Assembly: GCF_001881495.1 (NCBI RefSeq)
Contig: NZ_LUKY01000033.1
Coordinates: 310,001 to 374,000 of the forward strand
Source of the DNA: Candidatus Rickettsiella isopodorum
GTDB taxonomy: Bacteria; Pseudomonadota; Gammaproteobacteria; Diplorickettsiales; Diplorickettsiaceae
DNA length: 64,000 nucleotides
Reading direction: 5' to 3'
The notes beneath the pieces were generated by a model. It was not told the DNA's origin. It saw only the letters and a program-made list of their open reading frames with translations, and ran no database searches. Numbering within the stretch: the stretch's first letter is position 1; every line of letters starts with the position of its first letter. Made by a program: the position numbers and the translations under genes. Below are positions 48,793 to 57,028 of the stretch, piece after piece.

Positions 48793-49257
48793 TTAACTTA
48801 ATTCAGCAACTGCTTGTAAAACTGCTACTACATGACCAGGTACTTTTACCTGTCTCCACTCCTGACACAAAATACCTTGTTTATCAATCAAAAAAGTACT
48901 TCTCTCTATTCCGCGAGTTTTTTTGCCATACATCATTTTTTCTTTTAATACGCTATATAAGTGACATACTTTTTCATCAACATCGGATAATAATTCAAAA
49001 GGAAATTGCTGTTCTGTCTTGAATTTTTTATGAAGCTTCAAGCTATCTCGTGATACTCCTAAAATTATTGTATTTAAAGAAGCAAATTTTTTATAATTTT
49101 CTGAAAAATCTTTTCCTTCCTGCGTACATCCTGAGGTGCAATCTTTAGGATAAAAATACAAAACCACATTCTTACCCAGTAAACTCTTTAAATCTATCAT
49201 TTTACCGCTAGTAGCGGGTAAACTAAAATCAGGTGCAGGTTTATTTATAACTAACAT
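48793..49257 (-). CDS. bcp: Thioredoxin-dependent peroxiredoxin Bcp
   Basis: Bcp reduces peroxides with thioredoxin. 154 residues; the peroxidatic Cys is in YPKDCTSGCTQEG with the resolving Cys five residues later, an atypical two-Cys arrangement. FSLPATSGKMIDLKSLLGKNVVLYFYP precedes. gcvR is directly upstream, the order found in many gammaproteobacteria (gcvR-bcp). Likely protects against oxidative burst or metabolic peroxide. Confidence 0.95.
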   Translation of the reverse strand: MLVINKPAPDFSLPATSGKMIDLKSLLGKNVVLYFYPKDCTSGCTQEGKDFSENYKKFASLNTIILGVSRDSLKLHKKFKTEQQFPFELLSDVDEKVCHLYSVLKEKMMYGKKTRGIERSTFLIDKQGILCQEWRQVKVPGHVVAVLQAVAELS

Positions 49258-49287
49258 ATTGGCAAATCATATTAAAGGAAAATAGAT

Positions 49288-49809
49288 TTAATTTTTTTGA
49301 GGTTCCATAGCCACATCAAAATTGTGTTCATCACAAAATACGATAAAATGTTCGCGAAAATCTGCAACTAAATGCGGCGGTTGCGCCGGAAAACCAAAAG
49401 ACAATGAAATTCCCAACATTGCTGCTTCAGTTATCGGGGCTTTATAGGATTCTATATGAAGATTATACAATGTTACCTGTTGTTCTGATAAAAAATGAGT
49501 AATCTTAGCTAAAACATTAGGTATATCGGGAGCAACAATATAAGATGAATAAGGGAAATTATCCGGTTGTGCACTACGAACTTGCGTACGCTCAACTAAA
49601 ACATGACCTTCGAATTTTTTTATGAGCGTTTCAAATCTAGCAATGGTATTCCAGGCTCCCCCAATCAGCAAGGTCATAGTCACATGCTTTGCTGTGGTAT
49701 TTACACGCGCATCAACAATATGGCAACCGCTATGAGCAACCATTCGAAATACTTGATCAGTAAGCTGATTTTCATTAAGGCCTAGGACAACAACAACCAG
49801 GTTTTCCAT
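49288..49809 (-). CDS. gcvR: GcvR-like ACT-domain regulator
   Basis: A protein of two ACT domains (173 residues), related to GcvR, which in E. coli restrains GcvA control of glycine cleavage. The first ACT runs from LVVVVLGLNENQLTDQVFRMVAHSGCHIVDARV, the second from SYIVAPDIPNVLAKITHFLSEQQVTLYNLHIESY. Next to bcp as in E. coli. No gcvA or gcvTHP is in the window; the target may differ. Confidence 0.85.
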   Translation of the reverse strand: MENLVVVVLGLNENQLTDQVFRMVAHSGCHIVDARVNTTAKHVTMTLLIGGAWNTIARFETLIKKFEGHVLVERTQVRSAQPDNFPYSSYIVAPDIPNVLAKITHFLSEQQVTLYNLHIESYKAPITEAAMLGISLSFGFPAQPPHLVADFREHFIVFCDEHNFDVAMEPQKN

Positions 49810-49982
49810 AAATATTAATCATGTTTTTCTAACGAGCCGGTAGTCTATTCTTTTTTAAGCAGGTTGTCACTAGGGGATCAGATTGACCTAGCTGGGCTTC
49901 ACTTTCATATTAGATTCAGGTTTACGTAAATCTATATATCCTCAATGATAACTCAAAATCCTTAAGAGAACGTTTTTAAAAC

Positions 49983-50390
49983 TGGTGGAGGCGGTGGGAA
50001 TCGAACCCACGTCCGCAAGCCCGCTGCCTTTGGCACTACATGTTTAGTACAATCTTTAAGTTTAATCGATCCATCTCCGATTGACAGGGAATTGACCGAC
50101 GATTCTGTTTGATTTTAGTAGTTTTCGCCTCAGAAGGGGCTAGACTACGAGCTTGTCAGTTATGACCACTACCTCCACATACAAGCCTATGGAGTTCATG
50201 GCGCCGGCTGCTGTTTAGGCAGCGCTAACGTTACTAAATTAACTACCGATTAGGCAGCAATAGCAACGTCTTTAGCGTTATAGTTAGCATCGTTTGCAAC
50301 TATAGATTTACAACATGATTAACGAGGCAAAGTTGCGTCCTCGACATGCACCTTAGGGTTTGTAACCGACGTCGAAGCCAGATCGCCCCC
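49983..50390 (-). ncRNA. ssrA: tmRNA (ssrA)
   Basis: Transfer-messenger RNA that rescues stalled ribosomes. On the minus strand the 5' end is GGGGGCGATCTGGCTTCGAC and the 3' end GAATCCCACCGCCTCCACCA with encoded CCA, forming a tRNA-Ala-like acceptor with the T arm GGTTCGATTCC. The tag frame reads ANDANYNAKDVAIAA followed by TAA. It lies just downstream of smpB in the same direction, with a consensus TATAAT promoter upstream, so it can be transcribed independently. Partner genes smpB, sspB, clpX and clpP are all in the window. Confidence 0.97.
50250..50297 (-). other. tmRNA tag reading frame
   Basis: Sixteen codons on the minus strand (GCA AAC GAT GCT AAC ... GCT GCC TAA) encode the degradation tag ANDANYNAKDVAIAA. 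The AND start and AA end are the signals recognised by SspB and ClpX respectively. Codon resume site is inferred from the conserved AND. Confidence 0.85.
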
Positions 50391-50398
50391 AAGTGTTT

Positions 50399-50404
50399 AT
50401 TATA
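50399..50404 (-). promoter_or_regulatory. -10 box of the tmRNA promoter
   Basis: On the minus strand TATAAT lies eight bases before the GGGGGCG 5' end of the tmRNA, the expected -10 spacing. No good -35 hexamer is seen 16-18 bases further upstream. Confidence 0.65.
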
Positions 50405-50474
50405 CCTCATTTATAGCATGCTTTCTTGTTAAGCCTGAAAAATAGAGCTAAAAAGTTAAATGTAGGTATTAATC

Positions 50475-50951
50475 TTACCTGGAATAACGTCCTAAACGCA
50501 TTTTTTCCCGCTGCCAGTCTCTTTCCTTGATACTAGCTCGCTTGTCATGCTCTTGTTTACCCTTTGCTAAACCTACTTCTAGCTTAACTCGATTCTTTTT
50601 CCAATAAAGCTTTAATGCGATTAGCGTATACCCTTTACGCATAATGCTTCCGGAAAATTTGCTTAGTTCTCGTTCATTGAGTAATAACTTACGCGTACGG
50701 GTTGGATCCGGGCGGCTATGATTTGTAGACACTGTTGCGAGCGGAGTAATATGACACCCTAAAAGCCATGCTTCGCCATTTTTTAATACGACATAGCTCT
50801 CTGTCAACTGAGCCCGTCCACTACGAAGACTTTTGACTTCCCAGCCTTGTAAAACTAACCCAGCCTCGATAGATTGCTCAATAAAATAATCATGGCGGGC
50901 GCGTCTATTTAATGCAATCGTTGTGGCTTGCAATGCTTTCTTAGAATTCAT
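50475..50951 (-). CDS. smpB: SsrA-binding protein SmpB
   Basis: SmpB binds tmRNA and places it in the ribosomal A site. 158 residues with [24 protein letters not shown], the INA-like region around [33 protein letters not shown], and the basic C-terminal tail ([21 protein letters not shown]) that enters the mRNA channel. Upstream of ssrA and divergent from ratA. Confidence 0.97.
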   Translation of the reverse strand: MNSKKALQATTIALNRRARHDYFIEQSIEAGLVLQGWEVKSLRSGRAQLTESYVVLKNGEAWLLGCHITPLATVSTNHSRPDPTRTRKLLLNERELSKFSGSIMRKGYTLIALKLYWKKNRVKLEVGLAKGKQEHDKRASIKERDWQREKMRLGRYSR

Positions 50952-51031
50952 GGGATATACTCAAACTTATTAGCAATCATAGCTCTCAAGCATAGCAAAC
51001 CTAGGAACGATAGTCGCCCTGAACCTTAATT

Positions 51032-51502
51032 ATGCCAATTATTCAACATTCGTTAGAAGTACCTTACAATGTGTCAGAAATGTATGATCTTGTGAATCAC
51101 ATTGAAAAATACAGTGAATTTCTTCCCTGGTGTACCGAAAGTAAAGTTATCAGTCAGGATGAAGATAATATAGAGGCTCGTCTTACTTTAACTGGAGGGG
51201 GACTATCTAAAAGTTTCACCACATCTAACCGCATGCAAAAAGACAAATTGATTGAAATTAACCTTATCAACGGTCCATTTAAACATTTAGAAGGCTATTG
51301 GTCATTTGAAACGACACCACGTGGATCAAAAATCAATTTAAATTTGGAATTTGAATTTTCTACGCGTTTACTCGCGCTTGCTTTTTCTCCTATTTTTGAG
51401 AGAGTAGCTAATACGTTAGTAGAAGCTTTTTCCAATCGTGCCAAGCAGGTTTATGGGGATCGCCAATTTGAAAATAACATTCATCAACAAGACAACGTAT
51501 AA
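51032..51502 (+). CDS. ratA: RatA/COQ10-like START-domain protein
   Basis: A 156-residue START/Coq10-type protein. E. coli RatA binds the 50S subunit and blocks 70S formation when overexpressed; other members carry ubiquinone in respiration. Features are HSLEVPYNVSEMYDLVNHIEKYSEFLPWC, NGPFKHLEGYW and FEFSTRLLALAFSPIFE. Divergent from smpB and two bases before rnfH, the conserved smpB/ratA-rnfH arrangement. Confidence 0.9.
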   Translation: MPIIQHSLEVPYNVSEMYDLVNHIEKYSEFLPWCTESKVISQDEDNIEARLTLTGGGLSKSFTTSNRMQKDKLIEINLINGPFKHLEGYWSFETTPRGSKINLNLEFEFSTRLLALAFSPIFERVANTLVEAFSNRAKQVYGDRQFENNIHQQDNV

Positions 51503-51504
51503 AC

Positions 51505-51792
51505 ATGTCATTTTTTTCAGTTGAAGTCGTATTTGCTGATCATCAGCAACAAAAAATTATACAAATCTCAGTCCCTCCTGCTACTTGCGTATCAACTGCC
51601 ATAAAACTTTCGGGTATTTTATTAGATTTCCCTCATATTAATCTAAACCAAAATAAGGTGGGTATTTTTGGAAAATTATGCAATTTGGATACTAAAGTAA
51701 CCGCTGGGGATAGAATAGAAATTTATCAGTCGCTGCGAATAGATCCTAAAAAAATTAGAATTAATCGTGCTAAAAAACAAAAAACTTCTTAA
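51505..51792 (+). CDS. rnfH: RnfH family (UPF0125) ubiquitin-like protein
   Basis: A 95-residue beta-grasp protein of the RnfH family, function uncertain. SFFSVEVVFADHQQQKII and the segment VGIFGKLCNLDTKVTAGDRIEIYQSL with RIDPKKIRINRAKK are typical. Always found next to ratA in gammaproteobacteria and here two bases after it. Converges on bamE. Confidence 0.92.
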   Translation: MSFFSVEVVFADHQQQKIIQISVPPATCVSTAIKLSGILLDFPHINLNQNKVGIFGKLCNLDTKVTAGDRIEIYQSLRIDPKKIRINRAKKQKTS

Positions 51793-51828
51793 TACGTTTA
51801 TAAATATTTTATTAGCACCTTAAACATT

Positions 51829-52137
51829 TTAATTAAGAACTGATTTTTCAATGTGTTGTAATCGTCCGTTGGAAAATATAAGTGTAACGCGCCTTTGAAT
51901 AGGCTCACTATGCCCTGGCTGGAAAAAATAAATATAATCTTGACGATCCGGTTGAAAAGGTGCCTGTAATACGCAGCTACCCAATAGATAACGAACTTGT
52001 TCCTTGGTCATACCGAGTTCTAGCTGATCTATGGTAGACTGCTGCAGTATATTCCCTTGCTGGATATCTGGCCGATAGACAATATGGCAACCAGAAATCA
52101 CTAATGTTAACAACACACTTAAAAACAACTTTTTCAT
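51829..52137 (-). CDS. bamE: Outer membrane assembly lipoprotein BamE (SmpA)
   Basis: BamE stabilises the BAM complex at the outer membrane. Signal peptide with the lipobox VISGC (Cys17), IQQGNILQQSTIDQLELGMTKEQVRYLLG and the terminal beta segment RRVTLIFSNGRLQHIE. 102 residues. Divergent from fur, as usual. Confidence 0.95.
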   Translation of the reverse strand: MKKLFLSVLLTLVISGCHIVYRPDIQQGNILQQSTIDQLELGMTKEQVRYLLGSCVLQAPFQPDRQDYIYFFQPGHSEPIQRRVTLIFSNGRLQHIEKSVLN

Positions 52138-52271
52138 AAAAATATCATCACTAAAAATAAAGCCGTAACCACAATCTCTACATTAATTTAAAAACACAAT
52201 AAGAAAAAAAGTTTAATTAACTTAAAATCACCCAATACTTATTACTAATCGAGGAGTTTAGAGATAGTCTA

Positions 52272-52694
52272 ATGGATAATCAACAACTACGCCAAGCGGG
52301 TTTAAAAGTAACTGGTCCTAGATTAAAAATACTTGAATTACTTGAGCAAGCTAAAACTCGTCATTTAAGCGCTGAAGATATCTATAAAACCTTATTGGAA
52401 TCGGGTGAAGACATAGGGTTAGCCACAGTCTATCGAGTATTAACTCAATTTGAAAGAGCAGGTTTGGTGAAGCGTCAAAACTTTGAAGATGCCTATTCGG
52501 TATTTGAATTGAATCAGGGCCCCCATCATGATCATTTAGTCTGTATCAAGTGCGGAAAAGTTGATGAATTTGTTGATAAAATTATCGAGCAACGCCAAAA
52601 GATTGTAGCAAAACAAGCTAATTATCAAATGACAGACCATAGTCTAATTATTTATGGTGTTTGTAATAAGTGCTCAAAAAAAACAAAAGCTTAG
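52272..52694 (+). CDS. fur: Ferric uptake regulator Fur
   Basis: Fur represses iron-acquisition genes with Fe2+ as corepressor. 140 residues with the winged helix LRQAGLKVTGPRLKILELL, EDIGLATVYRVLTQFERAGLV, the metal-binding HHDHLVCIKCGKVDEF and CNKC. GAGGAG-like AGGAG lies upstream of the ATG. A plausible target is the siderophore operon at 24.5-27.6 kb, although I see no clear Fur box there. Confidence 0.96.
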   Translation: MDNQQLRQAGLKVTGPRLKILELLEQAKTRHLSAEDIYKTLLESGEDIGLATVYRVLTQFERAGLVKRQNFEDAYSVFELNQGPHHDHLVCIKCGKVDEFVDKIIEQRQKIVAKQANYQMTDHSLIIYGVCNKCSKKTKA

Positions 52695-52729
52695 ATTAAT
52701 TAAAAGTTTCGAGTAATGTAACAATCTTA

Positions 52730-54160
52730 CTAATCTACTTCTAGAATCTTTAGCGTATTAGTACCACCGGTAGTTTTTAATAAATCCCCATAAGTGATTA
52801 GAACTTGTTCTCCTTTTTTTAAAACCTCATGTTTCTTTAATTTCTTAATAGCTAATTGACTGATATTTTCTTTATGCATTTTATCAATGTTAAAATATAA
52901 GGGATATACACCGCGATATAATGCTAATCGGCGTGTCGTTTTTAAACTATGCGCTAAACCATAGATAGGTATTCCAGAACGAATCCGAGACATCCATAAA
53001 GGTGTAGCGCCTGACTCAGTTAAAGCAATGATAGCTTTAATATCATAATGATTGGCTGTGTACATAGCGGCCATGGCAATCGCTTCATCAGGACGGTAGA
53101 ATTGACATTCTACTCGATGCCCAGATACACGCGTTTTAGCTTGTTTTTCTGCGCCTAAACAAATACGTGCCATAGCTGTAACCACTAATGCAGGGTGATC
53201 TCCTGTAGCTGTTTCCGCAGATAACATAACGGCGTCGGTACCATCTAATACCGCATTCGCGACATCAAAAACTTCTGCTCGCGTGGGAATAGCATTATGA
53301 ATCATTGATTCCATCATCTGGGTTGCGGTTATCACTGCTTTATCTAAAGATCGTGCCCGCTGGATGATATGTTTTTGCACCGCTGGTAATTCAGCATCCC
53401 CAATTTCCACACCTAAATCACCACGAGCCACCATTACTGCATCGGAAGCACGGATAATTTCATCAATAACAGGAATGGCATCACTACGTTCTATTTTTGC
53501 AATCAAACCGGCATGGCCTTTAGCTCTCTTTAATAAATTTCGAGCTAAATTCATATCCGCTGCACTGCGTGGGAAAGAAATAGCAATATAATCAGCATCT
53601 AATTTCACAGCGGTTTTTAAATCTTTTTTATCTTTTTCAGTTAAAGCTACAGCTGAAATACCTCCTCCTTTTCGATTAATTCCTTTATTATTGGATAGCG
53701 CCCCACCTACCTCTACATTACAAAATATTTTATTTTTCTGAACTTTTTTAACTTTGAATACTAAACGTCCATCATCAAGCAGTAATAAGTCTCCCCGATG
53801 CACATCTCGTGGTAATTCTTTATAATCAATGCCTACTGCAAATTCATCTCCTCCATTTTTATCTAAATCAGCATCTAAAATAAACAACGCATCTTTTTTT
53901 AAAAAAATAGCACCCGTTTTAAAACGCGCAATACGGATTTTTGGCCCTTGTAAATCTGCTATAATGGCAATTTCCCGACCTGCTACTTTTGCACATTCTC
54001 GAACATAATTAGCTCGTTTAATATGATCTTCTGCTTTACCGTGCGAAAAATTCAATCTAACGACATCTAAACCTGCCGCTATCATGGCTTGTAATACACC
54101 TGCCTGATCGGTTGCAGGACCTAACGTAGCCACAATCTTGGTTCGTTTAAATCGTTTCAT
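52730..54160 (-). CDS. pyk: Pyruvate kinase
   Basis: Pyk makes pyruvate and ATP from phosphoenolpyruvate. 476 residues: RTKIVATLGPATD, RLNFSHGKAEDH, IADLQGPKIRI, the active-site IAKIERSDAIPVIDEII, MVARGDLGVEI and ATQMMESM. AAGGA precedes the ATG by eight bases. It overlaps the end of pgk by 14 bp, so the two are one operon. The C-terminal effector domain is present, so it is full length. Confidence 0.96.
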   Translation of the reverse strand: MKRFKRTKIVATLGPATDQAGVLQAMIAAGLDVVRLNFSHGKAEDHIKRANYVRECAKVAGREIAIIADLQGPKIRIARFKTGAIFLKKDALFILDADLDKNGGDEFAVGIDYKELPRDVHRGDLLLLDDGRLVFKVKKVQKNKIFCNVEVGGALSNNKGINRKGGGISAVALTEKDKKDLKTAVKLDADYIAISFPRSAADMNLARNLLKRAKGHAGLIAKIERSDAIPVIDEIIRASDAVMVARGDLGVEIGDAELPAVQKHIIQRARSLDKAVITATQMMESMIHNAIPTRAEVFDVANAVLDGTDAVMLSAETATGDHPALVVTAMARICLGAEKQAKTRVSGHRVECQFYRPDEAIAMAAMYTANHYDIKAIIALTESGATPLWMSRIRSGIPIYGLAHSLKTTRRLALYRGVYPLYFNIDKMHKENISQLAIKKLKKHEVLKKGEQVLITYGDLLKTTGGTNTLKILEVD

Positions 54161-55346
54161 TATGATGATCCTTCCTGCTACGTTCTTCTAATATCACTAG
54201 CGCAGGCAAAGTTTTTCCTTGTATAAATTCAAGAAAAGCCCCGCCACCCGTCGAAATATAAGAAATTTTATCGGTAATACCATATTTTTCGATGGCTGCT
54301 AAAGTATCGCCACCCCCTGCGATGGAAAAAGCAGGGCTATTGGCAATAGCATGACTCAAGGCACGTGTTCCTTGTTCAAAAGGAACCATCTCGAAAACTC
54401 CAAGGGGACCATTCCATAAAATACTCGCTGCCCGCTGTACATACTCGGTATAGCGTTTTATTGACTCTGGTCCAACATCTAAAATCATTTCATCATTTTT
54501 TATTTTAGTTAACTTTTTAACGGTAGCTTTTGCATTATCAGAGATTTCGCTAGCCACAATAACATCTGAAGGGAGCACAATCTCAACTTTTAATTGCTTT
54601 GATAAATCTAAAAGTTTTTTTGCCTCTTTAACCAATTCAACTTCATATAAGGATCGGCCTACAAAATAACCTTGTGCAACTAAAAAGGTATTGGCAATTC
54701 CTCCACCAAGAATCAAAAAATTCACTTTATTAAGTAAAGACGTTAATAGCATTAGTTTAGTAGAAACCTTCGCACCACCGACAATGGCTAATAAGGGTCT
54801 AGCTGGATTTTCCAATGCTACACTCAATGCTTTTAACTCTGATGTTAGTAATAACCCTATACAAACTTGTGGTGAGAACTGTGCTACTCCTACAGTAGAT
54901 GCTTCACTGCGATGTGCTGTAGCAAATGCATCCATGACAAAAATATCACCCAATTTTGAAATTTTTTTAGCTAAAATAGGATCGTTTTTCTTTTCCCCCG
55001 TTTGAAATCTAACATTTTCACATAGAACAACTTCCCCAGGTGAAATCTCAAATCCTTCTAGCCAATTAGCAACAAATCTAACTGGCTGTCCCAATAGCTT
55101 CTTTAATCGTGTTGCGATCGGGGCTAAAGAAAGTTCAAGGGTAACATAACCTTCTACTGGTCTATCTAGATGGGAAAGTAAAATAACAGCCGCACCTTTT
55201 TTTAAGGCATATTGAATCGTTGGTAATGCCGCTTTTATACGCGCATCACTCATAATCATGCCCTTATTAAGGGGCACATTAAAATCTTCTCTGATGAGAA
55301 CACGTTTGTTTTGTAAATCTAAATTTTCTAAACGGGTTAAATACAT
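54147..55346 (-). CDS. pgk: Phosphoglycerate kinase
   Basis: Pgk forms ATP and 3-phosphoglycerate. The start ATG at 55346 (MYLTRLENL) is preferred; an in-frame TTG lies three codons upstream. Motifs VLIREDFNVPLNKG, LLSHLDRPVEG, FVMDAFATAHR, VGGAKVSTKL and SIAGGGDTLAAIEKYG are clear. 399 residues. gap and tkt, often found upstream in related gammaproteobacteria, are missing; an unrecognised gene takes that place. Confidence 0.96.
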   Translation of the reverse strand: MYLTRLENLDLQNKRVLIREDFNVPLNKGMIMSDARIKAALPTIQYALKKGAAVILLSHLDRPVEGYVTLELSLAPIATRLKKLLGQPVRFVANWLEGFEISPGEVVLCENVRFQTGEKKNDPILAKKISKLGDIFVMDAFATAHRSEASTVGVAQFSPQVCIGLLLTSELKALSVALENPARPLLAIVGGAKVSTKLMLLTSLLNKVNFLILGGGIANTFLVAQGYFVGRSLYEVELVKEAKKLLDLSKQLKVEIVLPSDVIVASEISDNAKATVKKLTKIKNDEMILDVGPESIKRYTEYVQRAASILWNGPLGVFEMVPFEQGTRALSHAIANSPAFSIAGGGDTLAAIEKYGITDKISYISTGGGAFLEFIQGKTLPALVILEERSRKDHHNETI

Positions 55347-55432
55347 AAAAACCAAAAGATATTTCGCTTCAGCTAGAAAAAATGTAATTAAAATCCAAAA
55401 CTTACTTCGTAAGACTAAAGGTATACACCTTT

Positions 55433-55981
55433 CTATTTAGCCAATCTCATTGAAGCATGTTCGGTTTCCAAACTTCCATTATCTTGAGGAGCATGGATCG
55501 GATCAATTCTAGAACAAAAAGCATATTTAGATAAATATATATAAGCATCTTCTATATACCCATCTTTGCTAAATTTTAACCATGGGTTCTCTTTCTTAGT
55601 ACTATCTGCTGGAAGGGCTTTAGTAGTATGCTGAAAAAGCCGGTCTTGAAATTCATCGTCCGACTCATTAACAGAGCGAGATTGCATTCTCAATAGCACA
55701 TAACTCTCTTGCAACTTCATAGAATGCTCTTCTGGATTACTTGCAATTGCTTCATGCAACTCATTTATAGCTTTAAGTATCGCTTCACGCAGTTGTGCAG
55801 CTACATATTTAGGATTAGGAGATTCTCCCTGAGAAAAAAACAAATCGCTATAAGCAATCAATTTGTTTAATCGGTTAGAACCACTTGGCGGGGCAAATTT
55901 TAATCCGTCCAACTTATCCCTATGCTTTTTTTCATCGAGTTTGCGCTTACGTGCTTGAACCGAAGTTGATAGTTCAACCAT
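55433..55981 (-). CDS. Hypothetical protein, helical, unrecognised
   Basis: A 182-residue protein that I cannot place in a family. It is hydrophilic and mostly helical by composition, with a basic N-terminus (VQARKRKLDEKKHRDKLDGLK), no signal peptide or membrane segment, and a C-terminal section rich in charged residues ending SLETEHASMRLAK. AGAGA precedes the ATG. It lies alone between pgk and hemD; such small orphan proteins in intracellular Legionellales are sometimes secreted effectors, but nothing here proves that. Confidence 0.7.
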   Translation of the reverse strand: MVELSTSVQARKRKLDEKKHRDKLDGLKFAPPSGSNRLNKLIAYSDLFFSQGESPNPKYVAAQLREAILKAINELHEAIASNPEEHSMKLQESYVLLRMQSRSVNESDDEFQDRLFQHTTKALPADSTKKENPWLKFSKDGYIEDAYIYLSKYAFCSRIDPIHAPQDNGSLETEHASMRLAK

Positions 55982-56133
55982 ATGGACTTCTCTTTATTAT
56001 ATATAATCACTCTTCATGTTAACATTATCATTGATTGTTTCCAAGCGAGGCTACGCTTAGTCTTAACGTTAATTTCGTTTAGATATTTTCTTGAAGATCA
56101 GTATTGCCTCCCCTTAAATTTAAGGATATTTTT

Positions 56134-56940
56134 GTGCACATGACATCTTTACATGGCTTACGTACGCTCATAACCCGACCGATTCATCAAGCACAAGATT
56201 TGGCAGTACAAACTCGATTCTCAGGGGGTAGTGTCATCCATTTTCCAACGTTAGACATTATCGGCCCTAAGAACATAAAAAAAGTGGTATTAGGTATAAG
56301 AAAACTTAATCAATACGATTTGGTCATCTTTATCAGCCCAAATGCGGTCTTCAAAGCAGCTGATTATATTCACGATATTTGGCCATCTTGGCCTAAAAAT
56401 CTCAAAACTATCGCCACAGGTGCCGGAACTGCCCTATCTTTAAAACAGCATAATCTGCCTTGCGATAACTATCCAGAAAAAGATTTTAATAGTATAGGCT
56501 TATTAAAGCTTATTGCTTTACAGAATATAAAACAAAAAAAGATTCTAATCATTAAGGGAGAAGGTGGTCGACCCGTTCTAGCTAAAGGCTTAAAAGATTT
56601 AGGGGCTCAAATTGATAATTTAAACGTTTACAGGCGACAGCTACCAAAAATTGATAAAAACAACATTCCCTATCAGGACGCAATTGATGTCATTATTTGT
56701 ACGAGTCATAGCGGATTAAAAAATCTAGTTCGCTTATTGTATCCTTACTGGCAAGATATTTTATTTAAAAAACAATTGCTCGTCATTAGTCCTCGACTAG
56801 CTGATAGTGCTAAGAAACTAGGTTTTGTCAAACCACCCTTAATATCGGATAATGCAACAAATGCGGCTATACTCCAGCAATTGGATTTTTGGCAAGGTGC
56901 CTCGAGAATGAAGCAACCGGAATGTATTCAAGATACATGA
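56134..56940 (+). CDS. hemD: Uroporphyrinogen-III synthase with repeat-derived C-terminus
   Basis: HemD closes hydroxymethylbilane to uroporphyrinogen III. The start is set at the GTG at 56134, with AAGGA seven bases upstream; ATG 56140 and TTG 56104 are alternatives. The family's bilobed pattern is visible: LITRPIHQAQDLA, FISPNAVFKAADYI, ILIIKGEGGRPVLAKGL, VYRRQLP and ICTSHSGLKNL. The final 21 residues (from QQLDFWQGA) and the stop codon come from repeat copy E; the natural end of the protein was probably around there. hemC, normally upstream, is absent. Confidence 0.9.
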   Translation: MHMTSLHGLRTLITRPIHQAQDLAVQTRFSGGSVIHFPTLDIIGPKNIKKVVLGIRKLNQYDLVIFISPNAVFKAADYIHDIWPSWPKNLKTIATGAGTALSLKQHNLPCDNYPEKDFNSIGLLKLIALQNIKQKKILIIKGEGGRPVLAKGLKDLGAQIDNLNVYRRQLPKIDKNNIPYQDAIDVIICTSHSGLKNLVRLLYPYWQDILFKKQLLVISPRLADSAKKLGFVKPPLISDNATNAAILQQLDFWQGASRMKQPECIQDT

Positions 56941-56989
56941 GATTGCGGGTTGAACGGCAATGCAGAATAAAATTCAAGTGCAAAGAGTC
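56876..56989 (+). repeat. Dispersed ~115-bp repeat, copy E (in hemD 3' end and hemX leader)
   Basis: A well-preserved copy in plus orientation: CAGCAATTGGATTTTTGGCA at the left, TGTATTCAAGATACATGAGA in the middle and AAGTGCAAAGAGTC at the right. It is translated at its left half as the end of hemD, with the stop TGA made by the repeat, and its right half precedes hemX. An in-frame ATG inside it (56960) is not the hemX start. Confidence 0.92.
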
Positions 56990-57028
56990 TACCTTACAAA
57001 CTCTGTTTTCCTGGCGGGAGCAATCACT

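Noticed and set aside
56960-57028. Upstream ATG of hemX inside repeat copy E
   Set aside because: GGGAG and the usual HemX N-terminus support the ATG at 57029.
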